DNA of 12,183 bases, from contig CAAGKD010000144.1 of assembly GCA_900770335.1 (NCBI GenBank), positions 1-12,183 of the forward strand, read 5' to 3'. The notes beneath the pieces are model-generated. The model was not told the origin of the DNA, did no database searches, and worked only from the letters and a program-made list of their open reading frames with translations. Shown here piece after piece: positions 1 to 8,614 of the stretch (position 1 is the stretch's first letter; each line of letters begins with the position of its first letter). A program made the position numbers and the translations under genes. This DNA is from an uncultured Sutterella sp. (GTDB lineage Bacteria; Pseudomonadota; Gammaproteobacteria; Burkholderiales; Burkholderiaceae_F).

Positions 1-118
1 CATCACGATGACCGTGAAGCTGATCTGCCCGATCGCCATGGAGCAGGGCCTGCGCTTCGCCATCCGCGAGGGCGGCCACACGGTCGGCGCCGGCGTCGTC
101 GCCTCGATCATCGAGTAA
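1..118 (+). CDS. tuf: Elongation factor Tu, C-terminal end (partial)
   Basis: The reading frame starting at base 2 gives 38 residues ending at TAA 116-118. They read as the EF-Tu C-terminus: TVKLICPIAMEQGLRFAIRE, then GGHTVGAGVV and a final SIIE. EF-Tu is the cytosolic GTPase that delivers aminoacyl-tRNA to the ribosomal A site. Only the end of the third β-barrel domain, which contacts tRNA and EF-Ts, lies in the window. The GTPase domain is upstream of base 1. A tuf gene directly before tRNA-Trp and secE-nusG is a common arrangement in beta- and gammaproteobacteria and supports the call. Whether this is tufA or tufB in a two-copy genome cannot be told from here. Confidence 0.95.
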   Translation, partial: ITMTVKLICPIAMEQGLRFAIREGGHTVGAGVVASIIE

Positions 119-131
119 TCTCTGATTGCTC

Positions 132-162
132 TCCGGCTGAAGGTCTTCAGCCCTCAGCCGGA
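132..162 (+). other. Hairpin between tuf and tRNA-Trp
   Basis: Bases 132-140 and 154-162 are perfectly complementary (9 bp, loop of 13). Inside it, CTGAAG (137-142) and CTTCAG (145-150) form a second, smaller inverted repeat that competes with the first. No T-tract follows, so it does not look like a strong intrinsic terminator. It could be a weak terminator, a 3' stabiliser of tuf mRNA, or a processing signal that frees the tRNA 5' end. The function is inferred only. Confidence 0.45.
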
Positions 163-170
163 AGATTCGC

Positions 171-246
171 AGGGGCATAGCTCAATCGGCAGAGCGACGG
201 TCTCCAAAACCGTAGGTTGAGGGTTCGATTCCTTCTGCCCCTGCCA
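171..246 (+). tRNA. tRNA-Trp (anticodon CCA)
   Basis: A complete 76-nt cloverleaf can be folded by eye. The acceptor stem pairs AGGGGCA (171-177) with TGCCCCT (236-242). The D stem is GCTC/GAGC. The anticodon stem ACGGT/ACCGT (197-201/209-213) closes a 7-nt loop with anticodon CCA at 204-206. The T arm has the TTCGATT loop, the discriminator base is G243, and CCA 244-246 is encoded in the gene. It decodes UGG. It sits between tuf and secE, the usual place for tRNA-Trp in related bacteria, and a terminator follows 11 nt downstream. No convincing promoter is visible between tuf and the tRNA, so it may be cut from a tuf transcript. Confidence 0.97.
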
Positions 247-257
247 ACGAATCAAGG

Positions 258-290
258 AAAGCCAAGCTGGGAAACCCGCTTGGCTTTTCT
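258..290 (+). terminator. Intrinsic terminator after tRNA-Trp
   Basis: AAAGCCAAGC (258-267) pairs perfectly with GCTTGGCTTT (278-287). The stem may extend by three G-C pairs past a bulged T268, leaving an AAA loop. The 3' arm runs into TTTTCTCTTT. This is a good rho-independent terminator for the tuf/tRNA-Trp transcript. The A-run at the 5' foot gives it limited ability to act on the opposite strand. It implies that secE-nusG needs its own promoter or readthrough. Confidence 0.8.
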
Positions 291-323
291 CTTTGCCGGA
301 GGCAAGAAAATCCGCTCGGGATT

Positions 324-366
324 ATGCGGTTGCATTGAAACGCCGCTAAAATCAAGGGCTATTTTT
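324..366 (+). promoter_or_regulatory. Possible secE-nusG promoter
   Basis: Two -10-like hexamers lie in the only AT-rich patch before secE. TAAAAT is at 347-352, with no good -35 at 16-18 nt. TATTTT is at 360-365, with TTGAAA at 335-340 but a long 19-nt spacer. A promoter is expected here because a terminator closes the upstream unit, but neither candidate is clean. The assignment is tentative. Confidence 0.3.
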
Positions 367-388
367 CGACAAATCCCGCTTCGGGGAG

Positions 389-420
389 ACCTGCCTGGCG
401 CGCGAACACAGGTGCGCGCC
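389..420 (+). other. Hairpin in the secE leader
   Basis: GGCGCGC (397-403) and GCGCGCC (414-420) form a perfect 7-bp stem with a 10-nt loop. An overlapping alternative pairs ACCTG (389-393) with CAGGT (409-413). The structure lies 23-33 nt upstream of the secE start codons, just ahead of the GGGAG at 431-435. It could affect translation initiation, but no regulator is known to me for this site. Confidence 0.4.
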
Positions 421-452
421 GTCCGAATGCGGGAGCACTGGATTTGCAGTTC

Positions 453-836
453 ATGAGCACTCAAGAAGTTGAAACCGTCTCGGGCAAGAGCGACCTCGTC
501 CTCGTGACGCTCGCCGCGCTTTCGGCCGTCGCCGGCGTCGTGGCATTCGCGCTGCTCTCCGAGCAGCCCCTGGCCGTGCGCCTCGGCTCGCTCGCGGGCG
601 GACTCGTCCTCGCCCTCGTCATCGCGTGGTTCTCGTCCTCGGGCAAGCGCTTCCTCGCCTACGGCCAGCAGTCGTACGAGGAGCTGCGCCGCGTGGTCTG
701 GCCGACGCGCAAGGAGACGCTCAACACGACCGGCCTCGTGATGGCCTTCGTCGTGATCATCGCGTTCTTCCTCTTCTTCTGCGACGCGATCATCCAGTGG
801 GGACTCTACGACGTCCTCCTCCGCATCTCGCTCTAA
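453..836 (+). CDS. secE: Preprotein translocase subunit SecE
   Basis: A 127-residue inner-membrane protein, the small essential subunit of the SecYEG channel that clamps SecY. Three hydrophobic segments are seen at about residues 16-36, 43-62 and 95-115, the three-helix form found in proteobacteria. The conserved cytosolic amphipathic segment EELRRVVWPTRKET (about 76-89) sits just before the last helix, the part that contacts SecY. The start chosen is ATG 453, because the following STQEVETVSG resembles the N-terminus of related SecE proteins. An in-frame TTG at 444 would add three residues, and the best Shine-Dalgarno (GGGAG 431-435) is 8 nt from that TTG but 17 nt from the ATG, so the start is open. 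nusG follows 26 nt downstream, and the pair forms the usual secE-nusG unit. Confidence 0.95.
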   Translation: MSTQEVETVSGKSDLVLVTLAALSAVAGVVAFALLSEQPLAVRLGSLAGGLVLALVIAWFSSSGKRFLAYGQQSYEELRRVVWPTRKETLNTTGLVMAFVVIIAFFLFFCDAIIQWGLYDVLLRISL

Positions 837-862
837 CGCATCTCATCCAAGGGAAAAGAGTC

Positions 863-1402
863 ATGGCCAACGAGAATATGCACTGGTACACGCTGCATGT
901 TTACTCCTCGATGGAGAAGAGCGTGAAGAACGCCCTCGAGGAGCGCATCGCCCAGAGCGGCGAGCTGCGCAGCAGCTTCGGCGAGGTGCTCCTTCCGATC
1001 GAGAAGGTCCACGAAGTCCGCAACGGCCGCAAGGTCACGAGCGAGCGCCGCATGTACCCGGGCTACGTCTTCATTCAGATGGTGATGAATGACGCCACGT
1101 GGCACCTCGTCAACAACACGCCCCGCGTGATCGAGTTCCTCGGCAACAACAATCCCGTCATGCTCTCGCCCGCCGAGGTCGACAGCATCCTCAACGCCGC
1201 GGAGACGAGCGCCGAGAAGCCCCGCCCCAAGGTGGAGTTCGAGGTCGGCGAGACCGTTCGCGTCAAGTCGGGTGCCTTCAAGGACTTCACGGGCCGCGTG
1301 GACGGCGTCGACTACGACAAGAGCCGCCTCAACGTCTTCGTCTCGATCTTCGGCCGCGACACCCTCGTGGACCTCGCCTTCAACGAAGTCGAGAAGATCT
1401 GA
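863..1402 (+). CDS. nusG: Transcription termination/antitermination factor NusG
   Basis: A 179-residue protein close to the usual NusG length. The N-terminal NGN domain (about 6-117) binds the clamp of RNA polymerase and suppresses pausing. It shows WYTLHVYS, RRMYPGYVF and TWHLVNNTPRV. After a linker, the C-terminal KOW domain (about 125-179) carries FEVGETVRVKSGAF, DYDKSRL and SIFGRDT. Residues I162, F163 and R165 match the surface that binds S10 or Rho in E. coli NusG. The NGN domain is somewhat diverged: YSS replaces the usual YSG, and the loop after VIEFLG is short. The start at ATG 863 follows an AAGGGA at 849-854. nusG is translated from the same message as secE and feeds into the rplK region downstream. 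Confidence 0.96.
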   Translation: MANENMHWYTLHVYSSMEKSVKNALEERIAQSGELRSSFGEVLLPIEKVHEVRNGRKVTSERRMYPGYVFIQMVMNDATWHLVNNTPRVIEFLGNNNPVMLSPAEVDSILNAAETSAEKPRPKVEFEVGETVRVKSGAFKDFTGRVDGVDYDKSRLNVFVSIFGRDTLVDLAFNEVEKI

Positions 1403-1422
1403 TTCTTTTTTGAAGTTTCGAG

Positions 1423-1451
1423 TTGCACGCCAGAAAACGGGCGTGTATAGT
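1423..1451 (+). promoter_or_regulatory. Candidate promoter for rplK-rplA
   Basis: TTGCAC (1423-1428) and TATAGT (1446-1451) are separated by exactly 17 nt. The -10 box matches the σ70 consensus at five of six positions and the -35 at three of six. Transcription would start near 1458, about 75-80 nt before the rplK ATG, leaving room for the L1 operator in the leader. E. coli has a promoter at the same place. This is the most convincing promoter-like sequence in the window. Confidence 0.6.
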
Positions 1452-1474
1452 CGCGCTTCTCTCAACAAACCAAC

Positions 1475-1519
1475 TGGGGAGCCCCCTGCGGCAGGACGCC
1501 GCGGAGGCGATCGAACCCA
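1475..1519 (+). promoter_or_regulatory. L1-binding operator in the rplK leader
   Basis: A two-part hairpin ends 16 nt before the rplK start. TGGG (1475-1478) pairs with CCCA (1516-1519). An asymmetric internal loop (GA opposite GATCGAA) follows, then GCC (1481-1483) pairs with GGC (1506-1508). A distal stem is built on GCGGC (1488-1492) and GCCGC (1498-1502). Two short helices flanking a purine-rich asymmetric loop are the form by which L1 recognises both 23S rRNA and the L11-L1 mRNA. L1 bound here would block translation of rplK and, by coupling, rplA. The fold is seen in the sequence; the L1 role comes from family knowledge. Confidence 0.65.
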
Positions 1520-1535
1520 ATAGGAAACAAGCCAA

Positions 1536-1967
1536 ATGGCAAAGAAAATCGTCGGCTTCATCAAGCTGCAGGTTCCTGCCGGCAAGGCCAACCCGTCGCC
1601 CCCCATCGGCCCGGCGCTCGGCCAGCGCGGTCTGAACATCATGGAGTTCTGCAAGGCGTTCAACGCGAAGACGCAGGGCATGGAAGCGGGTCTCCCGATT
1701 CCTGTCGTGATCACCGCCTACGCCGACAAGAGCTTCACGTTCATCATGAAGACCCCTCCGGCCACCGTCCTCATCAAGAAGGCGGCGAAGATCCAGAAGG
1801 GTTCCGCGCGTCCGCACACCGACAAGGTGGGCAAGATCACCCGCGCTCAGGCCGAAGAGATCGCCAAGACGAAGGAGCCGGATCTTACGGCTGCCGACAT
1901 GGACGCCGCCGTTCGCACGATCGCCGGCTCCGCCCGTTCGATGGGCATCGTTGTGGAGGGTCTCTAA
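1536..1967 (+). CDS. rplK: 50S ribosomal protein L11
   Basis: A 143-residue protein of standard length. The N-terminal domain (about 1-70) has the proline-rich turn PSPPIGPALGQRGLNI (20-35). That domain meets the factor-binding GTPases at the stalk base and is where thiostrepton-type drugs act. The C-terminal domain (about 75-143) binds the 23S rRNA GTPase-associated region and includes PPATVLIKKAA and KVGKITRAQ. L11 is also needed for RelA activation in the stringent response. ATG 1536 is preceded by AGGAAA (1522-1527). The gene ends in TAA directly followed by the ATG of rplA, so the two are translationally coupled. Confidence 0.98.
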   Translation: MAKKIVGFIKLQVPAGKANPSPPIGPALGQRGLNIMEFCKAFNAKTQGMEAGLPIPVVITAYADKSFTFIMKTPPATVLIKKAAKIQKGSARPHTDKVGKITRAQAEEIAKTKEPDLTAADMDAAVRTIAGSARSMGIVVEGL

Positions 1968-2663
1968 ATGGCTAAGCTTACGAAGCGCCAGCAGGCGTTC
2001 CAGGGCAAGATCGAGGCCGGCAAGGCCTATCCCGCCCTCGACGCGCTCAACCTCGTTCGCGCCAATGCGACCGCCAAGTTTGACGAGTCCGTTGACGTCG
2101 CCATTCAGCTCGGCATCGATCCTCGCAAGTCCGACCAGGCCGTCCGCGGCGCCGTCGTGATGCCCGAGGGCACCGGCAAGTCCGTCCGCGTCGCCGTGTT
2201 CACGCAGGGCGCCAAGGCTGATGAGGCCCGCGCCGCCGGCGCCGACATCGTCGGCTTCGACGACCTCGCCGCCAAGGTCAAGGCCGGCGAGCTCGACTTC
2301 GACGTCGTGATCGCCTCGCCCGACGCCATGCGCGTCGTCGGCCAGCTCGGCCAGATCCTCGGCCCGCGCGGCCTCATGCCGAACCCCAAGGTCGGCACGG
2401 TCACGCCGAACGTCGCCCAGGCCGTCAAGAACGCCAAGGCCGGCCAGGTCCAGTTCCGCGCCGACAAGGCCGGCATCATTCATGCGCCGATCGGCCGCGC
2501 CTCCTTCGAGGCCGAGCGTCTGCGCACGAACCTCGCCGCCCTGATCGAGCAGCTCAACAAGCTCAAGCCCGCCTCCGCCAAGGGTCAGTATCTGTGCAAG
2601 ATCGCTGTCTCCTCGACGATGGGCCCGGGCGTTCGCATTGACGCCGGCACCGTCGCTGCGTAA
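1968..2663 (+). CDS. rplA: 50S ribosomal protein L1
   Basis: A 231-residue protein, the usual bacterial L1 length. L1 forms the mobile L1 stalk that escorts deacylated tRNA from the E site, and it represses its own operon. Domain I is made from both ends (about 1-67 and 160-231). It includes KFDESVDVAIQLGID and STMGPG (216-221), which contact RNA. Domain II (about 68-159) has the hallmark LGPRGLMPNPKVGTV (131-145). The start codon touches the rplK stop codon. Its Shine-Dalgarno GGAGGG (1955-1960) lies inside the end of rplK, fitting translational coupling. A T-run follows the stop codon, but only a 4-bp stem precedes it. Confidence 0.98.
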   Translation: MAKLTKRQQAFQGKIEAGKAYPALDALNLVRANATAKFDESVDVAIQLGIDPRKSDQAVRGAVVMPEGTGKSVRVAVFTQGAKADEARAAGADIVGFDDLAAKVKAGELDFDVVIASPDAMRVVGQLGQILGPRGLMPNPKVGTVTPNVAQAVKNAKAGQVQFRADKAGIIHAPIGRASFEAERLRTNLAALIEQLNKLKPASAKGQYLCKIAVSSTMGPGVRIDAGTVAA

Positions 2664-2706
2664 TCAACGCTTTTTTCCAGGATCGGCAGTCCTGCAGTGC
2701 GCTTCT

Positions 2707-2741
2707 GGCGCCTGAGCGGCTCGAAAGAGCCGCCTGGCGCC
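2707..2741 (+). other. Two-tier hairpin with GAAA tetraloop
   Basis: GCGGCTC (2716-2722) and GAGCCGC (2727-2733) form a perfect 7-bp stem closed by a GAAA loop. Outside it, GGCGCC (2707-2712) pairs with GGCGCC (2736-2741) across a small internal loop (TGA opposite CT). It begins about 45 nt after the rplA stop. It has no T-tract, so it is a structural or protein-binding element, or an mRNA 3'-end barrier, rather than an intrinsic terminator. Confidence 0.6.
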
Positions 2742-2765
2742 GGCGAACCTTCCCCAGGGAAGGAT

Positions 2766-2798
2766 GCCCGGAGGTCCGCGAGGACTTCCGCTGATGCC
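2766..2798 (+). repeat. Direct repeat copy A containing a GCGA hairpin
   Basis: Copy A matches 3051-3081 at 27 of 33 aligned columns, with two single-base gaps. It contains a 9-bp hairpin (2769-2777/2782-2790, one G·U pair) closed by the GNRA loop GCGA. A further 7-bp GCGA hairpin, TGATGCC/GGCATCA (2792-2809), follows directly and overlaps the end of the repeat. The purpose is unknown. Confidence 0.5.
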
Positions 2799-2809
2799 GC
2801 GAGGCATCA
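2792..2809 (+). other. Hairpin with GCGA tetraloop
   Basis: TGATGCC (2792-2798) and GGCATCA (2803-2809) pair perfectly around GCGA. It lies one base downstream of the hairpin in repeat copy A, so the two stems could stack. This is the third GNRA-closed stem in this leader. Confidence 0.55.
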
Positions 2810-2813
2810 AGGG

Positions 2814-2880
2814 CTTTGGGTGGTCCGGCCCGCGCGACTTCCCTCCGGGGGAGGAGCGGATGGCCGGACTGCTGTCAAAG
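2814..2880 (+). promoter_or_regulatory. Large hairpin, candidate L10-type leader element
   Basis: CTTTG (2814-2818) pairs with CAAAG (2876-2880), and further in GGTCCGGCC (2822-2830) pairs with GGCCGGACT (2862-2870; eight Watson-Crick pairs plus one G·U). Short weak pairing and a GT bulge on the 3' side lie between them. At the tip, CCTCC (2842-2846) and GGAGG (2850-2854) form a small stem. It is the largest single hairpin of the leader, and long helices broken by asymmetric bulges are what L10 recognises. It lies about 285 nt before rplJ, which is far for an operator, so the assignment is tentative. Confidence 0.4.
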
Positions 2881-3050
2881 ACCGCTGGAGAGCGCGGCCC
2901 GCGCGGATAGGGAAGAACAGAATCTCCGCCCTGGCAGCCCTTTTAATTCTCTTGTGCCCTTTTCCCCCGCATCTTCCGCGGCCGAAGGGGTTGCCGACAA
3001 GAGGTCCAGCGCAGACGGCACCGAAGAGAGACATTGCGTCGTGTTTTCTC

Positions 3051-3081
3051 GGCCGGGGTCCGCAAGGATTCCGCCGATGAC
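3051..3081 (+). repeat. Direct repeat copy B containing a GCAA hairpin
   Basis: Copy B is the counterpart of 2766-2798. Its core folds as an 8-bp stem (3054-3061/3066-3073, two G·U pairs) closed by GCAA. The loop differs from copy A (GCGA) but stays within the GNRA class, and both stem arms are one base shorter. It ends about 10 nt before the branched structure around the rplJ ribosome-binding site. Confidence 0.5.
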
Positions 3082-3091
3082 AGAAAGTCAA

Positions 3092-3158
3092 GCTCTCAGT
3101 TGGTTGCCGGTTAATCGCAACCGGCGTCGGTCGAAAGGCTGACGTCTCTGAGTGGAGC
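3092..3158 (+). promoter_or_regulatory. Branched RNA fold covering the rplJ ribosome-binding site
   Basis: Three helices meet here. The outer helix pairs GCTCTCAG (3092-3099) with 3148-3158 (8 bp, 3-nt bulge). Inside are GCCGGTT/AACCGGC (3106-3112/3119-3125) and an 8-bp stem at 3125-3132/3137-3144, with two G·U pairs and a GAAA loop. The 3' strand of the outer helix contains GGAG 3154-3157, the Shine-Dalgarno of rplJ, 7 nt before ATG 3165. Closing the outer helix would hide that site. This fits translational control of rplJ, for example by L10, but the link to L10 is inferred. Confidence 0.5.
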
Positions 3159-3164
3159 CAGACC

Positions 3165-3695
3165 ATGGGTCTTAATCGCCAAGACAAGGCGGAAGTCATT
3201 GCGGAGATCTCGGACGTTGTTTCGAAGTCCTCCGTGATGGTCATCGCCGAATACCGTGGGCTGACCGTACAGGCCGTCACGAAGCTTCGCGCTGATGCGC
3301 GCAAGAACGGCGTGACGCTGCGTGTTGTCAAGAACACTCTGGTTCGCCGCGCCGTGGAAGGCACGGAGTTTGCCGGACTCGCCGACCAGTTCACTGGTCC
3401 GCTTGTCTACAGCTTCTCCGCCGACCCTGTCGCTGCCGCCAAGGTTCTCGTCAACTTCGCCAAGGACAACGACAAGCTCGTCATCAAGGGCGGTGCGATG
3501 GCCAACAACGTCATGGACGTTGAGGCCGTCAAGCAGCTCGCCACGATGCCGAGCCGTGAGGAACTCCTTGCCAAGTTGATGGCTACGATGAACGAGCCGA
3601 TCGCGAAGTTCGTCCGCACCATCAACGAAGTGCCGGCGCGCTTCGTGCGCACCGTGGCCGCTGTGCGCGATGCCAAGGAAAAGGCTGCTGCCTAA
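3165..3695 (+). CDS. rplJ: 50S ribosomal protein L10
   Basis: A 176-residue protein that anchors the L7/L12 stalk to 23S rRNA next to L11. The N-terminal globular domain (about 1-130) has the family motifs AEYRGLTV (28-35), RVVKNTLVRRA (53-63), FTGPLVYSF (76-84) and VIKGG (106-110). The remaining C-terminal helix (about 130-176, ending in DAKEKAAA) is where L7/L12 dimers attach. ATG 3165 has GGAG 7 nt upstream, and that site lies within a predicted helix. rplL follows 46 nt downstream in the same unit. L10, free or with L7/L12, is a known repressor of its own message. Confidence 0.97.
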   Translation: MGLNRQDKAEVIAEISDVVSKSSVMVIAEYRGLTVQAVTKLRADARKNGVTLRVVKNTLVRRAVEGTEFAGLADQFTGPLVYSFSADPVAAAKVLVNFAKDNDKLVIKGGAMANNVMDVEAVKQLATMPSREELLAKLMATMNEPIAKFVRTINEVPARFVRTVAAVRDAKEKAAA

Positions 3696-3741
3696 TCCAT
3701 AATCCCAATCAATTCAAACACTACGTAATACGGAGCTAAAA

Positions 3742-4119
<378 letters not shown>

Positions 4120-4134
4120 TCTCTCGCAGATCGC

Positions 4135-4172
4135 TTGAATTCAGCGCGGGCGGGGATGTTACAATCCCCGCC
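4135..4172 (+). promoter_or_regulatory. GC hairpin overlapping a promoter-like sequence
   Basis: GGCGGGGAT (4149-4157) and ATCCCCGCC (4164-4172) form a perfect 9-bp stem with loop GTTACA. The loop and its 3' edge spell TACAAT (4160-4165), a five-of-six -10 match. TTGAAT (4135-4140) lies 19 nt upstream, a longer spacer than usual. No T-run follows. It could be a weak promoter, an RNA processing stem, or both. Confidence 0.35.
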
Positions 4173-4179
4173 TCGTTGG

Positions 4180-4250
4180 CAAAGCCTCCGCAAGGAGGCT
4201 TTGGTCTGATCTCCTCCCGTGAAATCCTCTCGCGAGAAATCAGATCAAAG
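4180..4250 (+). promoter_or_regulatory. Mutually exclusive helices before rpoB
   Basis: CAAAGCCTCC (4180-4189) pairs with GGAGGCTTTG (4194-4203) in a perfect 10-bp hairpin closed by GCAA. The segment CTTTGGTCTGAT (4199-4210) can instead pair with ATCAGATCAAAG (4239-4250) in a 12-bp helix with a single G·U. The two share CTTTG 4199-4203, so the full forms cannot coexist. The loop of the larger helix contains the 10-nt palindrome TCTCGCGAGA (4228-4237). Such long duplexes suit RNase III processing or an attenuator-like switch; which one is unknown. Confidence 0.5.
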
Positions 4251-4257
4251 TCCTTTC

Positions 4258-4285
4258 CTTGATGAATACTCGCCAGAACTAAAAT
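4258..4285 (+). promoter_or_regulatory. Possible rpoB promoter
   Basis: TAAAAT (4280-4285) matches the -10 consensus at five of six positions. TTGATG (4259-4264) matches the -35 at four of six with a short 15-nt spacer, or CTTGAT one base earlier gives 16. The resulting leader to rpoB would be about 140 nt. It is plausible as a secondary promoter for rpoBC, but weak. Confidence 0.35.
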
Positions 4286-4309
4286 CTGCACATGCGCGCC
4301 GCGCGGACT

Positions 4310-4341
4310 CAGCGGCTCTCCTGAAAAATGTGAGAGCGCTG
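4310..4341 (+). other. Hairpin in the rpoB leader
   Basis: CAGCGGCTCTC (4310-4320) pairs with GAGAGCGCTG (4332-4341) in ten base pairs with one bulged G, around an 11-nt A-rich loop. No T-tract follows. It lies about 90 nt before the rpoB start codon. Confidence 0.4.
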
Positions 4342-4433
4342 AAGTGCCGAGCGGCTTTTCGGCGTCCCTCCCCTTTTCATCTCATCAAGAGCCGACTTCT
4401 CCCGGTTCATTCCTAATGTCGAACGGAGTCTAC

Positions 4434-8597
<4,164 letters not shown>

Positions 8598-8614
8598 TTG
8601 AGGACTTAAGCGAA

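Larger units (their letters stand above)
2664..3164 (+). other. Long structured non-coding leader of rplJ-rplL
   Basis: These 501 bases hold no supportable gene. The only open frames are short, arginine/proline-rich and lack a ribosome-binding site. The region is instead packed with inverted repeats: 2707-2741, 2748-2763, 2769-2790, 2792-2809, 2814-2880, 3021-3052, 3054-3073, 3106-3125 and 3125-3144. It lies where the L10 leader is found in many bacteria, the mRNA site by which L10 or the L10-L7/L12 complex represses rplJ translation. At least part of it probably serves that role, but I cannot say which hairpin is the L10 site. No clear σ70 promoter was found in it; the best -10-like sequence, TTTAAT at 2942-2947, has no -35. 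Confidence 0.7.
4120..4433 (+). other. rplL-rpoB spacer with hairpins, no gene
   Basis: These 314 bases carry no supportable gene; a 65-codon open frame starting at a GTG at 4219 lacks a ribosome-binding site and any recognisable motif. The spacer contains a GC hairpin (4149-4172), a GCAA hairpin (4180-4203) that overlaps a 12-bp long-range helix (4199-4210/4239-4250), a hairpin at 4310-4341, and two promoter-like sequences. In E. coli the equivalent spacer holds a partial terminator and an RNase III cut site that set the rpoBC:rplJL ratio. A similar role is likely here, but no T-tract terminator is visible. Confidence 0.6.

Noticed and set aside
626..862. NusG extended upstream to an in-frame start at 626
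   Set aside because: The extra 79 residues overlap secE in another frame and have no NusG similarity. ATG 863 has a Shine-Dalgarno and gives a normal-length protein.
2658..2676. Intrinsic terminator at the end of rplA (GCGT/ACGC followed by six T)
   Set aside because: The stem is only 4 bp and overlaps the stop codon. The T-run is suggestive, but the hairpin is too weak to call.
2697..3080. Possible 127-codon gene in the rplA-rplJ spacer
   Set aside because: No ribosome-binding site, arginine/proline/glycine-rich composition with no motif, and it runs through several perfect hairpins. Structured RNA explains the sequence better.
4416..4433. Longer rpoB starting at ATG 4416 (adds MSNGVY)
   Set aside because: The family N-terminus begins at MSYSFTEKKRIRKSF, and the best Shine-Dalgarno (GGAG 4425-4428) serves ATG 4434.
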